Shown piece after piece: positions 22,693-29,896 of a DNA stretch of 64,000 bases; positions within the stretch are counted from its first letter, which is position 1; each line of letters starts with the position of its first letter. Location: NCBI RefSeq assembly GCF_030332225.1, contig NZ_JAOWIF010000028.1:806001-870000 (forward strand), given 5' to 3'. This DNA comes from Citrobacter sp. Cu233. Its GTDB lineage: Bacteria > Pseudomonadota > Gammaproteobacteria > Enterobacterales > Enterobacteriaceae. Under the pieces are notes generated by a model that had not been told where the DNA came from, did no database searches, and worked only from the letters and a program-made list of their open reading frames with translations. Position numbers and translations under genes: made by a program.

Positions 22693-24246
22693 GTGACAAC
22701 ACGACATCTGATTGGCCTGGTGACGGGAATACTGGTTCTGTCTATCCTCGTACCGGTGTGTTTAAGCCTATGGCTGGCACATCGTCAGGTCGAAACGAAA
22801 TTTATAGATGAACTTGATTCATTCTCTACCCGGGTCGCTTTGCGTACGGAACGCGTTGGCGAACAGGCCAAAAAAGCGCTACAAAAAATAGAAGCCTTCC
22901 AGGGTGTGCCCTGCTCAGAGGAACATTTGCTGGAAATGCGCCGGTTGTCCTACAGCTACCGTTATATTCAGGAAGTGATGTACCTCAAAAACAATGTTCC
23001 ACAATGTTCCTCCCTTGAAAAAAGGAGCCTGGCTGCTGCGTTTCCACCACCAATGAAAATTACGCTTGATGGCTATCGTGCCTGGTTAACTTCGCAAAAT
23101 GACCTCGGGATAAAGCGTTTTATGGCAGCGCTCGGCAGCGAACATTATGTCGTGATGATCGATCCGGGATCGTTCATTGATGTTATCCCATTTGGTTCAT
23201 GGCCTATCGAAGTCGCCATTGTGGGTACAGTAAGCGACGTCGTGGTGGCCAGTAGTGCCGATCTCCCTTTAGACGTGTTGCACCATCTGCAAAAAGACAG
23301 TTCTATCAGCCATTTTCAAAAAGATGGCAGTATTTATAATTCTCGCCCGTTCCCCGAACTGGGTATCACGATCGTAAGCTGGGCGTCGGCATTACCTTTG
23401 CAAAAATCCTGGCACCGACAGGCGCTTATCTGGCTCCCGGCAGGGCTCATTATTGGCCTGCTCACCGCCCTCTTTATTCTGCGTATTTTGCGCCGCTTGC
23501 AGTCTCCCCATCACCAATTGCAAGACGCTATTCAGAACCGGGATATCAAGGTCCATTACCAGCCCATTATTTCGCTCAAAACGGGAAAGGTTGTGGGTGC
23601 AGAAGCACTGGCTCGTTGGCGACAAGCTGACGGTAGCTATCTCTCACCAGATATTTTTATCCCCCTGGCCGAAGAGACCGGCCTGACAGAACCACTCACA
23701 CGTTTGATTATTGAAAACGTCTTCGAAGATCTAGGTAAATGGCTGCATCAACATCCTCAACAGCATATATCACTCAACCTTGAGTCGGCCGATTTGAAGT
23801 CCGAAACACTTCCGGCACTGTTACACCGCATGGTTAACCACTGGCAACTAAGACCAGCACAAATTGCCCTGGAATTGACTGAGCGTGAATTTGCCGACCC
23901 GAAAAACAGTGCACCATTTATCGCCAAATACCGTCAGGCTGGCCACTCTATTTATATTGATGATTTTGGTACAGGTTATTCCAGCCTGAGTTATTTGCAG
24001 GATCTGGATGTAGACATCCTGAAGATAGACAAATCGTTTGTTGATGCGCTGGAATACAATAACGTCACGCCACATATTATCGAGATAGCCAAAACGCTGA
24101 AGCTGGAAATGGTGGCAGAAGGTATCGAGACCGAGAACCAGGAAAGCTGGCTACGTCAACATGGCGTACAGTATGGCCAAGGCTGGCTGTACAGCAAAGC
24201 ACTGCCAAAGGCGGAATTTATTCTGTGGGCGGAACAACGGATCTAA
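22693..24246 (+). CDS. pdeB: Cyclic-di-GMP phosphodiesterase PdeB (CSS-EAL type)
   Basis: Hydrolyses c-di-GMP and so favours motility over sessile growth. The 517 residues follow the E. coli YlaB layout: membrane helix at residues 5-27, a periplasmic CSS domain (redox motif in VPQCSS plus an earlier Cys in VPCSEEH), a second helix near 240-262 (WLPAGLIIGLLTALFIL), then a cytoplasmic EAL domain. Catalytic motifs are intact: EAL at residue 304, NLES, ELTERE, DDFGTGYSS and the C-terminal EGIET. No GGDEF domain is present. Transcribed alone. Confidence 0.95.
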   Translation: MTTRHLIGLVTGILVLSILVPVCLSLWLAHRQVETKFIDELDSFSTRVALRTERVGEQAKKALQKIEAFQGVPCSEEHLLEMRRLSYSYRYIQEVMYLKNNVPQCSSLEKRSLAAAFPPPMKITLDGYRAWLTSQNDLGIKRFMAALGSEHYVVMIDPGSFIDVIPFGSWPIEVAIVGTVSDVVVASSADLPLDVLHHLQKDSSISHFQKDGSIYNSRPFPELGITIVSWASALPLQKSWHRQALIWLPAGLIIGLLTALFILRILRRLQSPHHQLQDAIQNRDIKVHYQPIISLKTGKVVGAEALARWRQADGSYLSPDIFIPLAEETGLTEPLTRLIIENVFEDLGKWLHQHPQQHISLNLESADLKSETLPALLHRMVNHWQLRPAQIALELTEREFADPKNSAPFIAKYRQAGHSIYIDDFGTGYSSLSYLQDLDVDILKIDKSFVDALEYNNVTPHIIEIAKTLKLEMVAEGIETENQESWLRQHGVQYGQGWLYSKALPKAEFILWAEQRI

Positions 24247-24269
24247 CATAGCACTGGCGTGTATTGAGA

Positions 24270-24294
24270 TGGCTGGCGGCACGCCGCACAGCCA
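24270..24294. terminator. Hairpin between convergent pdeB and ybaA
   Basis: Stem TGGCTG-GCGGC / GCCGC-a-CAGCCA with a two-base loop. No long T run follows on either strand, so termination strength is uncertain. Confidence 0.6.
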
Positions 24295-24300
24295 GTCACG

Positions 24301-24654
24301 TCAGTCATCCATAATGGGCGAGAATCCACCGTAGATCATTCGCTTACCATCAAATGGCATAGACTCACCAAACTCCTTCATACGGGGATCGGACATCATC
24401 TTCTGGTTCGCCGCATCGCGGACTTCTTTGGAAGGGTATTCAATCCAGCTGAATACCACTTCTTCATGATCCTGCGCTTTTACCGCCATACGAAAATCGG
24501 TCAACTTCCCGTCGGGAACATCATCAGCCCAACACTCCACAACGCGCAGTGCACCGAATTCTTTGAAAAGCGGCGCAGCCTTTGCCGCCATCGCGATATA
24601 TGCCTCCTTGTTTTCGGCGGGAACGGCAACAACAAAACCATCAACATACTTCAT
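24301..24654 (-). CDS. ybaA: DUF1428 protein YbaA
   Basis: Small ferredoxin-fold (dimeric alpha/beta-barrel-like) DUF1428 protein with no established function. The 117 residues match E. coli YbaA end to end (MKYVDGFVVAVPAENKEAY..., DFRMAVKAQDHEEVVFSWIEYPSKEVRDAANQKMMSDPRM). An AGGTTTAT stretch precedes the ATG. Convergent with pdeB and followed on its 5' side by the same-strand yczE gene, 82 bases away. Confidence 0.94.
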   Translation of the reverse strand: MKYVDGFVVAVPAENKEAYIAMAAKAAPLFKEFGALRVVECWADDVPDGKLTDFRMAVKAQDHEEVVFSWIEYPSKEVRDAANQKMMSDPRMKEFGESMPFDGKRMIYGGFSPIMDD

Positions 24655-24736
24655 CAGATAAACCTCCGAAGTGTACTGCGCGGCAAGCCGATTCCGGCCG
24701 CGTCAGTCGAGGTTAAGTTTAGTCGTCAGCAGGCGA

Positions 24737-25348
24737 TTACGCCGTAGGCTCATTCCGAACACGAATACGTGACTGCGGCTGATGACGAAACCACGGCAAG
24801 CAAATCTGAATTAACGGTCCAATAGCTAACGCATACAGTACCGTTCCAACACCCACGGTTCCGCCAAGAAGCCAACCACTGAGCAAAACCGACACCTCAA
24901 TTGCGGTCCGGATAGTCCGTACAGACCAACCAGTACGCGCATGAATGCCGGTCATCAAGCCGTCACGTGGGCCCGCACCAAAACCGGCTCCGATATACAG
25001 GCTGGTCGCCAGTGCATTCAAGATAACCGCCGCAACCAGCAGTCCACTGCGCGTCAGTAGCGATTCAAATCCCGGGATCACTGCCAGCGCGGTATCTGCC
25101 GCCAAACCAATCATAATGACATTGCTGAGAGTGCCAAATCCGGGACGCTGGCGCAGTGGTATCCATGCCAGCAGAACCAGTCCCCCCACGGCGATGATCA
25201 CCAGGCCGATATTCATCGATAATAGATTTGCCACGCCCAGATGAAATACGTTCCACGGGTCAGCCCCTAAATCTGCACGTACAAACATCGCCGTCGAAAC
25301 ACCGTACAGCGCCAGTCCGACATACAGCTGAAGTAAACGACGCAGCAT
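24737..25348 (-). CDS. yczE: YczE/YitT-like membrane protein
   Basis: A 203-residue hydrophobic protein with about five membrane helices, including LYVGLALYGVSTAMFVRADLGADPWNVFH, a signature-like start shared with B. subtilis YczE. A glycine-rich loop (YIGAGFGAGPRDGLMTGIHARTGWSVRTIRTAIE) follows, with a basic C-terminal tail. The transported or bound compound is unknown. It is divergent from a MocR regulator, the standard yczE/yczR arrangement, so that regulator probably controls it. AGGAG precedes the ATG. Confidence 0.82.
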   Translation of the reverse strand: MLRRLLQLYVGLALYGVSTAMFVRADLGADPWNVFHLGVANLLSMNIGLVIIAVGGLVLLAWIPLRQRPGFGTLSNVIMIGLAADTALAVIPGFESLLTRSGLLVAAVILNALATSLYIGAGFGAGPRDGLMTGIHARTGWSVRTIRTAIEVSVLLSGWLLGGTVGVGTVLYALAIGPLIQICLPWFRHQPQSRIRVRNEPTA

Positions 25349-25408
25349 AATTTTCTCCTCACCTCTCAGATAGCTTTCATCTTCACCGCAATTGGCACTA
25401 TGATTAAT

Positions 25409-25430
25409 GTCCAGTTTTCAGAAAGTGGAC
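25409..25430. promoter_or_regulatory. Inverted repeat just before yczR, candidate operator
   Basis: GTCCAGTTT-tcag-AAAGTGGAC, nine-base arms with one mismatch, ending four bases before the yczR ATG within the 86-base divergent gap. Position suits an autoregulatory operator or a leader hairpin hiding the ribosome site. Confidence 0.5.
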
Positions 25431-25434
25431 TGCT

Positions 25435-26862
25435 ATGTCATCTCGCCGTTATGGAAGTCAGTCCTTGCAGCGCCTGCTCGGGCACTGGCAGGAGACCCCC
25501 TCGCGTACCCCTATCTGGCGACAGTTGGCAGAGGCACTGCGCCTGCTGATCCTGGATGGTCGACTGGCACTGGATACCCGCTTACCCGGCGAACGCGAAC
25601 TGGCCGCCGTGCTTGAAGTCAGTCGTACGACAATTGCCAGCGCAATGGCGCAACTGCGGGAAGAAGGGTATCTGGAAAGCCGTCATGGAAGTGGTTCACG
25701 CGTGATTCTGCCGGAACATATCCGTCATGTACCGACGCGAACCCGCACCAGCACCGCGCTGGATTTGTCCACCGCGGCCCTCAGCGCCGGGCCAGAAATT
25801 CATCAGGCGTACCAGCAAGCCCTGCTCGCGATGCCACCGCATTTGCTAAGTTCAGGGTATTTGCCCCAGGGGTTACCAACGCTGCGCGAATCTATCGCCC
25901 GACATTATTGCGAACGTGGATTACCCACACAGCCGGATGAAATAATGGTGGTGAATGGCGCAGTCAGCGGCCTGGCGCTGATCCTGCGTTTGCTCACGGG
26001 TCCCGGCGATCGTGTGTTGGTCGATCATCCTACCTATCCGCTCGCCATTGCCGCCATTCAAGGTGCATCCTGCCGCCCCGTGGGCGTGTCACTGCCTGAA
26101 CACGGTTGGGATACATCGGGCCTTGTCGCCACTATTGCGCAAACCGCGCCGAGAATGGCCTACCTGATGCCAGATTTTCACAATCCTACCGGACGTTGTA
26201 TGGATGCGGCGACGCGCCAGATTATCGCCGATATCTCCGCCAGAACCCGCACGACACTGGTGGTGGACGAAACCATGGTCAATCTGTGGTATGACGCCCC
26301 ACCACCACCGCCTCTGGCGGCATTCCATGATGACGCGCCCATCATCATGCTGGGATCTGCGGGGAAAAGTTTTTGGGGAGGTCTGCGGCTGGGATGGATT
26401 AGGGCCTCGTCGCGTACCATTGCCGCGCTGGTACAGACTCGCGACACATTTGATTTAGGATCACCAGTACTTGAACAACTTGCGACGGGTTGGTTGCTGG
26501 ACAATGCAGCCAATTTTCTTCCCAACAGACGGCAATTGCTCACCACCCGGCGCGATCTGTGCCATGACCTGATGAAGACACATTTCCCGGAGTGGCTGTT
26601 TACTCAACCGCAAGGTGGGCTCTCTTTCTGGGTTGAATTACCCGATACGCTGGCGACGTTGTTTGCCGCGCGCGCTGAAAGTGCAGGTATTCAATTGGGT
26701 ACCGGGACGCGCTTCGGCCTGGATGGCGCATTCGATCGCTTCTTACGCATGCCCTTCGCACTGCCCGATGACACAATGCGCTCGGCCTTCCGGACGTTGC
26801 AACCCATTTGGGACAACCTGCGTTTACAGGCCAATCACGGGAAAATACGCAAAATAATATGA
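25435..26862 (+). CDS. yczR: MocR-type PLP-dependent regulator (YczR-like)
   Basis: Fusion of a GntR winged-helix DNA-binding domain (about residues 20-95: PIWRQLAEALRLLILDGRL, LPGERELAAVLEVSRTTIASAMAQL) with a fold-type I aminotransferase domain. The PLP lysine is Lys311 in SAGKSFWGGLRLGW, and the cofactor-binding Asp/Asn region is in MPDFHNPTGRCM. 475 residues. Such proteins regulate and normally do not transaminate. The divergent yczE neighbour is the likely target. The effector is unknown; PLP pathway intermediates are a guess from the fold. Confidence 0.85.
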   Translation: MSSRRYGSQSLQRLLGHWQETPSRTPIWRQLAEALRLLILDGRLALDTRLPGERELAAVLEVSRTTIASAMAQLREEGYLESRHGSGSRVILPEHIRHVPTRTRTSTALDLSTAALSAGPEIHQAYQQALLAMPPHLLSSGYLPQGLPTLRESIARHYCERGLPTQPDEIMVVNGAVSGLALILRLLTGPGDRVLVDHPTYPLAIAAIQGASCRPVGVSLPEHGWDTSGLVATIAQTAPRMAYLMPDFHNPTGRCMDAATRQIIADISARTRTTLVVDETMVNLWYDAPPPPPLAAFHDDAPIIMLGSAGKSFWGGLRLGWIRASSRTIAALVQTRDTFDLGSPVLEQLATGWLLDNAANFLPNRRQLLTTRRDLCHDLMKTHFPEWLFTQPQGGLSFWVELPDTLATLFAARAESAGIQLGTGTRFGLDGAFDRFLRMPFALPDDTMRSAFRTLQPIWDNLRLQANHGKIRKII

Positions 26863-26864
26863 GC

Positions 26865-26884
26865 GACGAGCCACAAGGCTCGTC
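26865..26884. terminator. Hairpin between yczR and the convergent small operon
   Basis: GACGAGCC-ACAA-GGCTCGTC, a perfect eight-base stem immediately after the yczR stop. No T run, but it is centred between two convergent units. Confidence 0.65.
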
Positions 26885-26908
26885 ATGCGCTACTTAAACC
26901 ATCAATAA

Positions 26909-27127
26909 CTACAGTTGGCGGGGAACCGGAAAACCTTTCAGGGAAATCACAAAATTCTCGCCGTCTTTCTTAATTTTCGCCCCGGCGTCGCACCAGTCGG
27001 AAGCAATACGGAAAAATTCATCGCTACCGACATTCCAGCTCAGACGAACATGTTTCACATAACCGGAACGTAGCAATTCACAGGCTTCGCCATAATTACA
27101 GGCGGTTGAGAGCGGTTGTTGTTTCAT
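26909..27127 (-). CDS. Unrecognised 72-residue protein, second gene of a two-gene operon
   Basis: I do not recognise this protein. It starts MKQQPLSTACNYGEACELLR and ends KIKKDGENFVISLKGFPVP. It has three Cys and no signal or membrane segment. The pattern LLRSG...VRLSWN...IASDWCDAGAKIKKDGENFVISLKG faintly recalls the TusA/SirA-like alpha/beta fold, but this is weak. Its ATG overlaps the TGA of the upstream gene (ATGA), so translation is coupled. It could be the partner of a ribbon-helix-helix-like protein. A real gene judging by the overlap, an intact frame and a clear unit boundary. Confidence 0.65.
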   Translation of the reverse strand: MKQQPLSTACNYGEACELLRSGYVKHVRLSWNVGSDEFFRIASDWCDAGAKIKKDGENFVISLKGFPVPRQL

Positions 27128-27375
27128 TTTTTCTTCTTCAGTAATCTGCGCAGCGCTTTGATTTCTTTAGGAGTCAGTGCTTCAACCACGGATTCTTCCG
27201 TATGCTGGCTATCAATATCTTCAGCGGAGACTCCCGCCTCTTCAATGGCGGAAAACGCGATAAGCAGCAATTTTTCCGTCGAGATACTTAGGTTCTCGTT
27301 ATTCACTTCAGCGTAATGACGCAGCTTTTCTTTTAGCGCCTCATCAATTTTGACATTCAATACTGCGGTCGACAT
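27124..27375 (-). CDS. Small ribbon-helix-helix-like protein, first gene of the operon
   Basis: 83 residues, not recognised as a named family. The N-terminus STAVLNVKIDEALKEKLRHYAEVNNENLSIS has a beta strand then two amphipathic helices, like RelB/DinJ-type ribbon-helix-helix proteins. The tail EIKALRRLLKKKK is strongly basic. An AAGGA ribosome site precedes the ATG by eight bases. It overlaps the next gene by four bases. The layout of a small DNA-binding-like protein followed by a coupled small ORF resembles an antitoxin-toxin pair, but no toxin motif is visible. Three TTGTCAT repeats lie about 120 bases upstream. Confidence 0.68.
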   Translation of the reverse strand: MSTAVLNVKIDEALKEKLRHYAEVNNENLSISTEKLLLIAFSAIEEAGVSAEDIDSQHTEESVVEALTPKEIKALRRLLKKKK

Positions 27376-27496
27376 CGTAAAAAATCCTTGTGGTCAGCCA
27401 AAGTCCACCGGGCGCAAGACTCATATCTCTACGCGATACGCGATGGCGACGGCAAAAGCATCAAATAACATCCCTGAAACACATTGACAGCATTTG

Positions 27497-27525
27497 ATGA
27501 CAATAAAATGACAATACGATGACAA
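27497..27525 (-). promoter_or_regulatory. Three 11-bp-spaced TTGTCAT repeats, PhoB-box-like
   Basis: On the minus strand TTGTCAT occurs at 27519-27525, 27508-27514 and 27497-27503, exactly 11 bases apart with AT-rich spacers. This is the architecture of tandem Pho box half-sites (consensus CTGTCAT). The repeats lie downstream of ffs and upstream of the 27375-26909 operon. A good -10 at the expected distance is not obvious. Confidence 0.5.
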
Positions 27526-27569
27526 AGAAAAGAAGATGAGAAAAACTGAGATTGCCGGACGGCAGAATT

Positions 27570-27683
27570 GGGTGGGGGCCCTGCCAGCTACATCCCGGCA
27601 CACACGTCATCTGCCCTGGCTGCTTCCTTCCGGACCTGACCTGGTGAACAGAGTAGCGTTGCGGGAGAACCAACAGAGCCCCC
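27570..27683 (-). ncRNA. ffs: 4.5S RNA of the signal recognition particle
   Basis: The RNA component of SRP, which pairs with Ffh to target membrane proteins. The minus strand begins GGGGGCTCTGTTGGTTCTCC and ends in the complementary ...GGGCCCCCACC. The apical loop carries the invariant GGTCAGGTCCGGAAGGAAGCAGCC segment (split here by GTCCGGAAGGAAGC), bound by Ffh. The length of 114 bases matches E. coli 4.5S. It is not protein-coding; any open frame across it is accidental. A hairpin with TTTTT follows near 27541-27563. Confidence 0.96.
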
Positions 27684-27837
27684 ATTGAGAGCGTTGTTAA
27701 CCAACGCGCAGGCGCATTATCACTGCTGCCCCCTGTAATTGCAACCCATGCCGCATCAGATGCTGTTTTCTTGTGCAATGAAGCTTCACTACCTCGTCAT
27801 TCGGGATTATGCTGGAGGATTAGCGCAGGAATAAACG

Positions 27838-28149
27838 ATGGATATACAAGACTCTTTCCCTCAACGCGTCTGGCAAATCGTTGCCTCAATCCCCGAAGGA
27901 TTCGTCACCACCTATGGCGATGTCGCCAGGCTTGCTGGCTCACCGCGCGCTGCGCGTCAGGTGGGCGGTGTACTCAAGCGACTGCCTGAAGGTAGCACCC
28001 TGCCCTGGTATCGCGTGGTTAATCGTCACGGAATGATTTCACTGACAGGTCCTGACCTGCAACGACAACGCCAGGCATTGCTGGCGGAAGGTATTGTGGT
28101 TTCAGGGAGTGGGCAAATCGATTTACAGCGCTATCGCTGGGTGTACTAA
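27838..28149 (+). CDS. atl: Alkyltransferase-like protein Atl (YbaZ)
   Basis: Binds O6-alkylguanine lesions and hands them to nucleotide excision repair, without removing the alkyl group. 103 residues with the MGMT fold: TTYGDVARLAGSPRAARQVGGVLKRLP and the Arg finger in SPRAAR. The acceptor Cys of methyltransferases (PCHR) is Trp57, as in all Atl proteins. The following His is Tyr here (PWYR rather than PWHR), which is unusual. Convergent with ybaY across a short hairpin. The E. coli entry is longer at the N-terminus; ATG 27838 is used here. Confidence 0.93.
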   Translation: MDIQDSFPQRVWQIVASIPEGFVTTYGDVARLAGSPRAARQVGGVLKRLPEGSTLPWYRVVNRHGMISLTGPDLQRQRQALLAEGIVVSGSGQIDLQRYRWVY

Positions 28150-28169
28150 CCCTCTCCGGACGGAGAGGG
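28150..28169. terminator. Hairpin between convergent atl and ybaY
   Basis: CCCTCTCC-GGAC-GGAGAGGG, perfect eight-base stem in the 31-base gap, with no T run. It may act on both strands. Confidence 0.65.
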
Positions 28170-28180
28170 GTAGTATGCCC

Positions 28181-28750
28181 TTAGTACTGTGTCGGGGCAG
28201 GAACTGCGGAAGACGGATTCACCTGCGTGGGTGACGTTGACGGTACCGTTGTCGCGGCACCACCGCTCGCCTGTACTGGAACGGCCGTCTGCTGGACCGG
28301 GACCAGGGTCAGGTCGGCTTTAGTCCCCCCCTGATTGATCACCGTCTGGACGGTATCAGTAATAAAGACCAGTTTATCATTCACTGTAATCGCCGCACTC
28401 AGCAGAATACGCGCGTTCGGCTGAATATCTGCCGGATTAAACGGGAGCACGAAACTAAATGGTGCCTGTTTTCCCTCGGTACGCACAACTTTTTGCGACA
28501 GCACTTTTGACGGTGCATCGGCAAGCGACGCATCTGACAGCGTGACGGTCAGCACGGCATCCGGCGGTAAGGCAACTTTCTGGCGGATCCATACCGTACC
28601 AGACACATTCGGCTGTTGAATTTTTGACTGTGTGTCAGCAATTGACGTATTAGGACTCGGCGCAGGTGTTTGAATATCTGCGCTTTTACCAGCACAGGCC
28701 GCCAGAGCGACCGCAACCGCTAAACCACTTACCATGTGCACGAGTTTCAT
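28181..28750 (-). CDS. ybaY: Lipoprotein YbaY
   Basis: Glycoprotein/polysaccharide-metabolism-annotated lipoprotein of unknown molecular role, DUF4377/META-like YbaY family. 189 residues with the lipobox LAAC (Cys19). There follows a Pro/Ser/Thr-rich spacer and a beta-rich domain beginning NVSGTVWIRQKVALPPDAVLTVTLSDASLADA. The tail is again Pro/Ser/Val-rich (TVPSTSPTQVNPSSAVPAPTQY). AGGAGAATCT precedes the ATG. Divergent from tesB across 212 bases. Confidence 0.93.
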   Translation of the reverse strand: MKLVHMVSGLAVAVALAACAGKSADIQTPAPSPNTSIADTQSKIQQPNVSGTVWIRQKVALPPDAVLTVTLSDASLADAPSKVLSQKVVRTEGKQAPFSFVLPFNPADIQPNARILLSAAITVNDKLVFITDTVQTVINQGGTKADLTLVPVQQTAVPVQASGGAATTVPSTSPTQVNPSSAVPAPTQY

Positions 28751-28962
28751 TAGATTCTCCTTCTCATCTATGCACCAGCGAGAACTTTCCTCGCCAGAAG
28801 AGTGGTTAACAAAAACATAACGTGACTAAGTGTGGCACAAATTAGCAATTTCTGCTTGTAATAGGCCTGTAATTCAGACAATTGCACCCATCGGACCACT
28901 TTCAAAATTGCGTTATACTCTGCCTACCTCGCTGCGAGATCGCTATTACCTGGAGAGTACGT

Positions 28963-29823
28963 ATGAGTCTGGCACTGAAAAATTTGCTGACATTGTTAAA
29001 TCTGGAAAAAATTGAAGAAGGACTCTTTCGGGGCCAAAGCGAAGACTTAGGGTTACGTCAGGTTTTTGGTGGACAGGTTGTCGGTCAGGCGTTGTACGCC
29101 GCGAAAGAGACCGTGCCGGAAGAACGTCTGGTGCATTCCTTCCACAGCTACTTTTTACGGCCAGGCGATAGCCAAAAGCCCATCATCTATGATGTAGAAG
29201 TGCTGCGCGATGGTAACAGCTTCAGCGCCCGCCGCGTTGCCGCGATCCAGAATGGGAAACCTATTTTTTATATGACCGCCTCTTTCCAGGCACCAGAAGA
29301 TGGGTTTGAGCATCAAAAAGAGATGCCGGATGCGCCTGGCCCTGAAGAGCTTAAATCAGAAACTGAGATCGCCCGTTCAGTAGCTCACCTGCTGCCACCG
29401 CTGTTGAAAGAAAAATTTATCAACGACCGCCCACTGGAAGTACGTCCGGTGGAATTTCATAATCCGTTAAAAGGTCACGTTGCCAACCCGACTCGCCAGG
29501 TGTGGATACGCGCTAACGGCACGCTGCAGGACGATCTTCGTGTACATCAGTATCTGCTTGGTTACGCCTCCGATCTGAACTTCCTGCCTGTTGCTTTACA
29601 ACCATATGGCATTGGTTTTCTGGAAAAAGGGATTCAGATAGCCACGATCGACCATTCGATGTGGTTCCATCGTCCTTTTAATATCAATGAGTGGTTGTTG
29701 TACAACGTAGAAAGTACATCTGCCTCCGGTGCCAGGGGGTTTGTACGCGGGGAGTTTTATACTCAGGATGGCGTGCTGGTCGCCTCTACCGTGCAGGAAG
29801 GGGTAATGCGTAATCGTAATTGA
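28963..29823 (+). CDS. tesB: Acyl-CoA thioesterase II
   Basis: Hydrolyses medium- to long-chain acyl-CoA to free acid and CoA; a double-hotdog fold enzyme. ATG 28963 ([20 protein letters not shown]) gives 286 residues, as in E. coli; the frame is open upstream but without homology, and TGGAGAG lies seven bases before this ATG. Hotdog motifs: [18 protein letters not shown] in the first half and the catalytic Asp in [12 protein letters not shown] in the second, with [11 protein letters not shown]. Convergent with amtB, separated by a long hairpin. Confidence 0.97.
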   Translation: MSLALKNLLTLLNLEKIEEGLFRGQSEDLGLRQVFGGQVVGQALYAAKETVPEERLVHSFHSYFLRPGDSQKPIIYDVEVLRDGNSFSARRVAAIQNGKPIFYMTASFQAPEDGFEHQKEMPDAPGPEELKSETEIARSVAHLLPPLLKEKFINDRPLEVRPVEFHNPLKGHVANPTRQVWIRANGTLQDDLRVHQYLLGYASDLNFLPVALQPYGIGFLEKGIQIATIDHSMWFHRPFNINEWLLYNVESTSASGARGFVRGEFYTQDGVLVASTVQEGVMRNRN

Positions 29824-29826
29824 TTT

Positions 29827-29867
29827 CTTTTCCGGCCTACAGGATAAATTGTCGTAGGCCGGAAAAG
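29827..29867. repeat. REP-like long hairpin between convergent tesB and amtB
   Basis: Perfect 14-bp arms CTTTTCCGGCCTAC and GTAGGCCGGAAAAG separated by 13 bases. The CCGGCCTAC core is REP-like. Probably also a transcript end for both neighbours. Confidence 0.8.
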
Positions 29868-29896
29868 CATTTAGCACCATCCGAGAAATTGAAACA

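Noticed and set aside
27461..27778. 105-codon minus-strand open frame across ffs
   Set aside because: It covers the 4.5S RNA, whose ends and conserved loop are clear; the frame is accidental.
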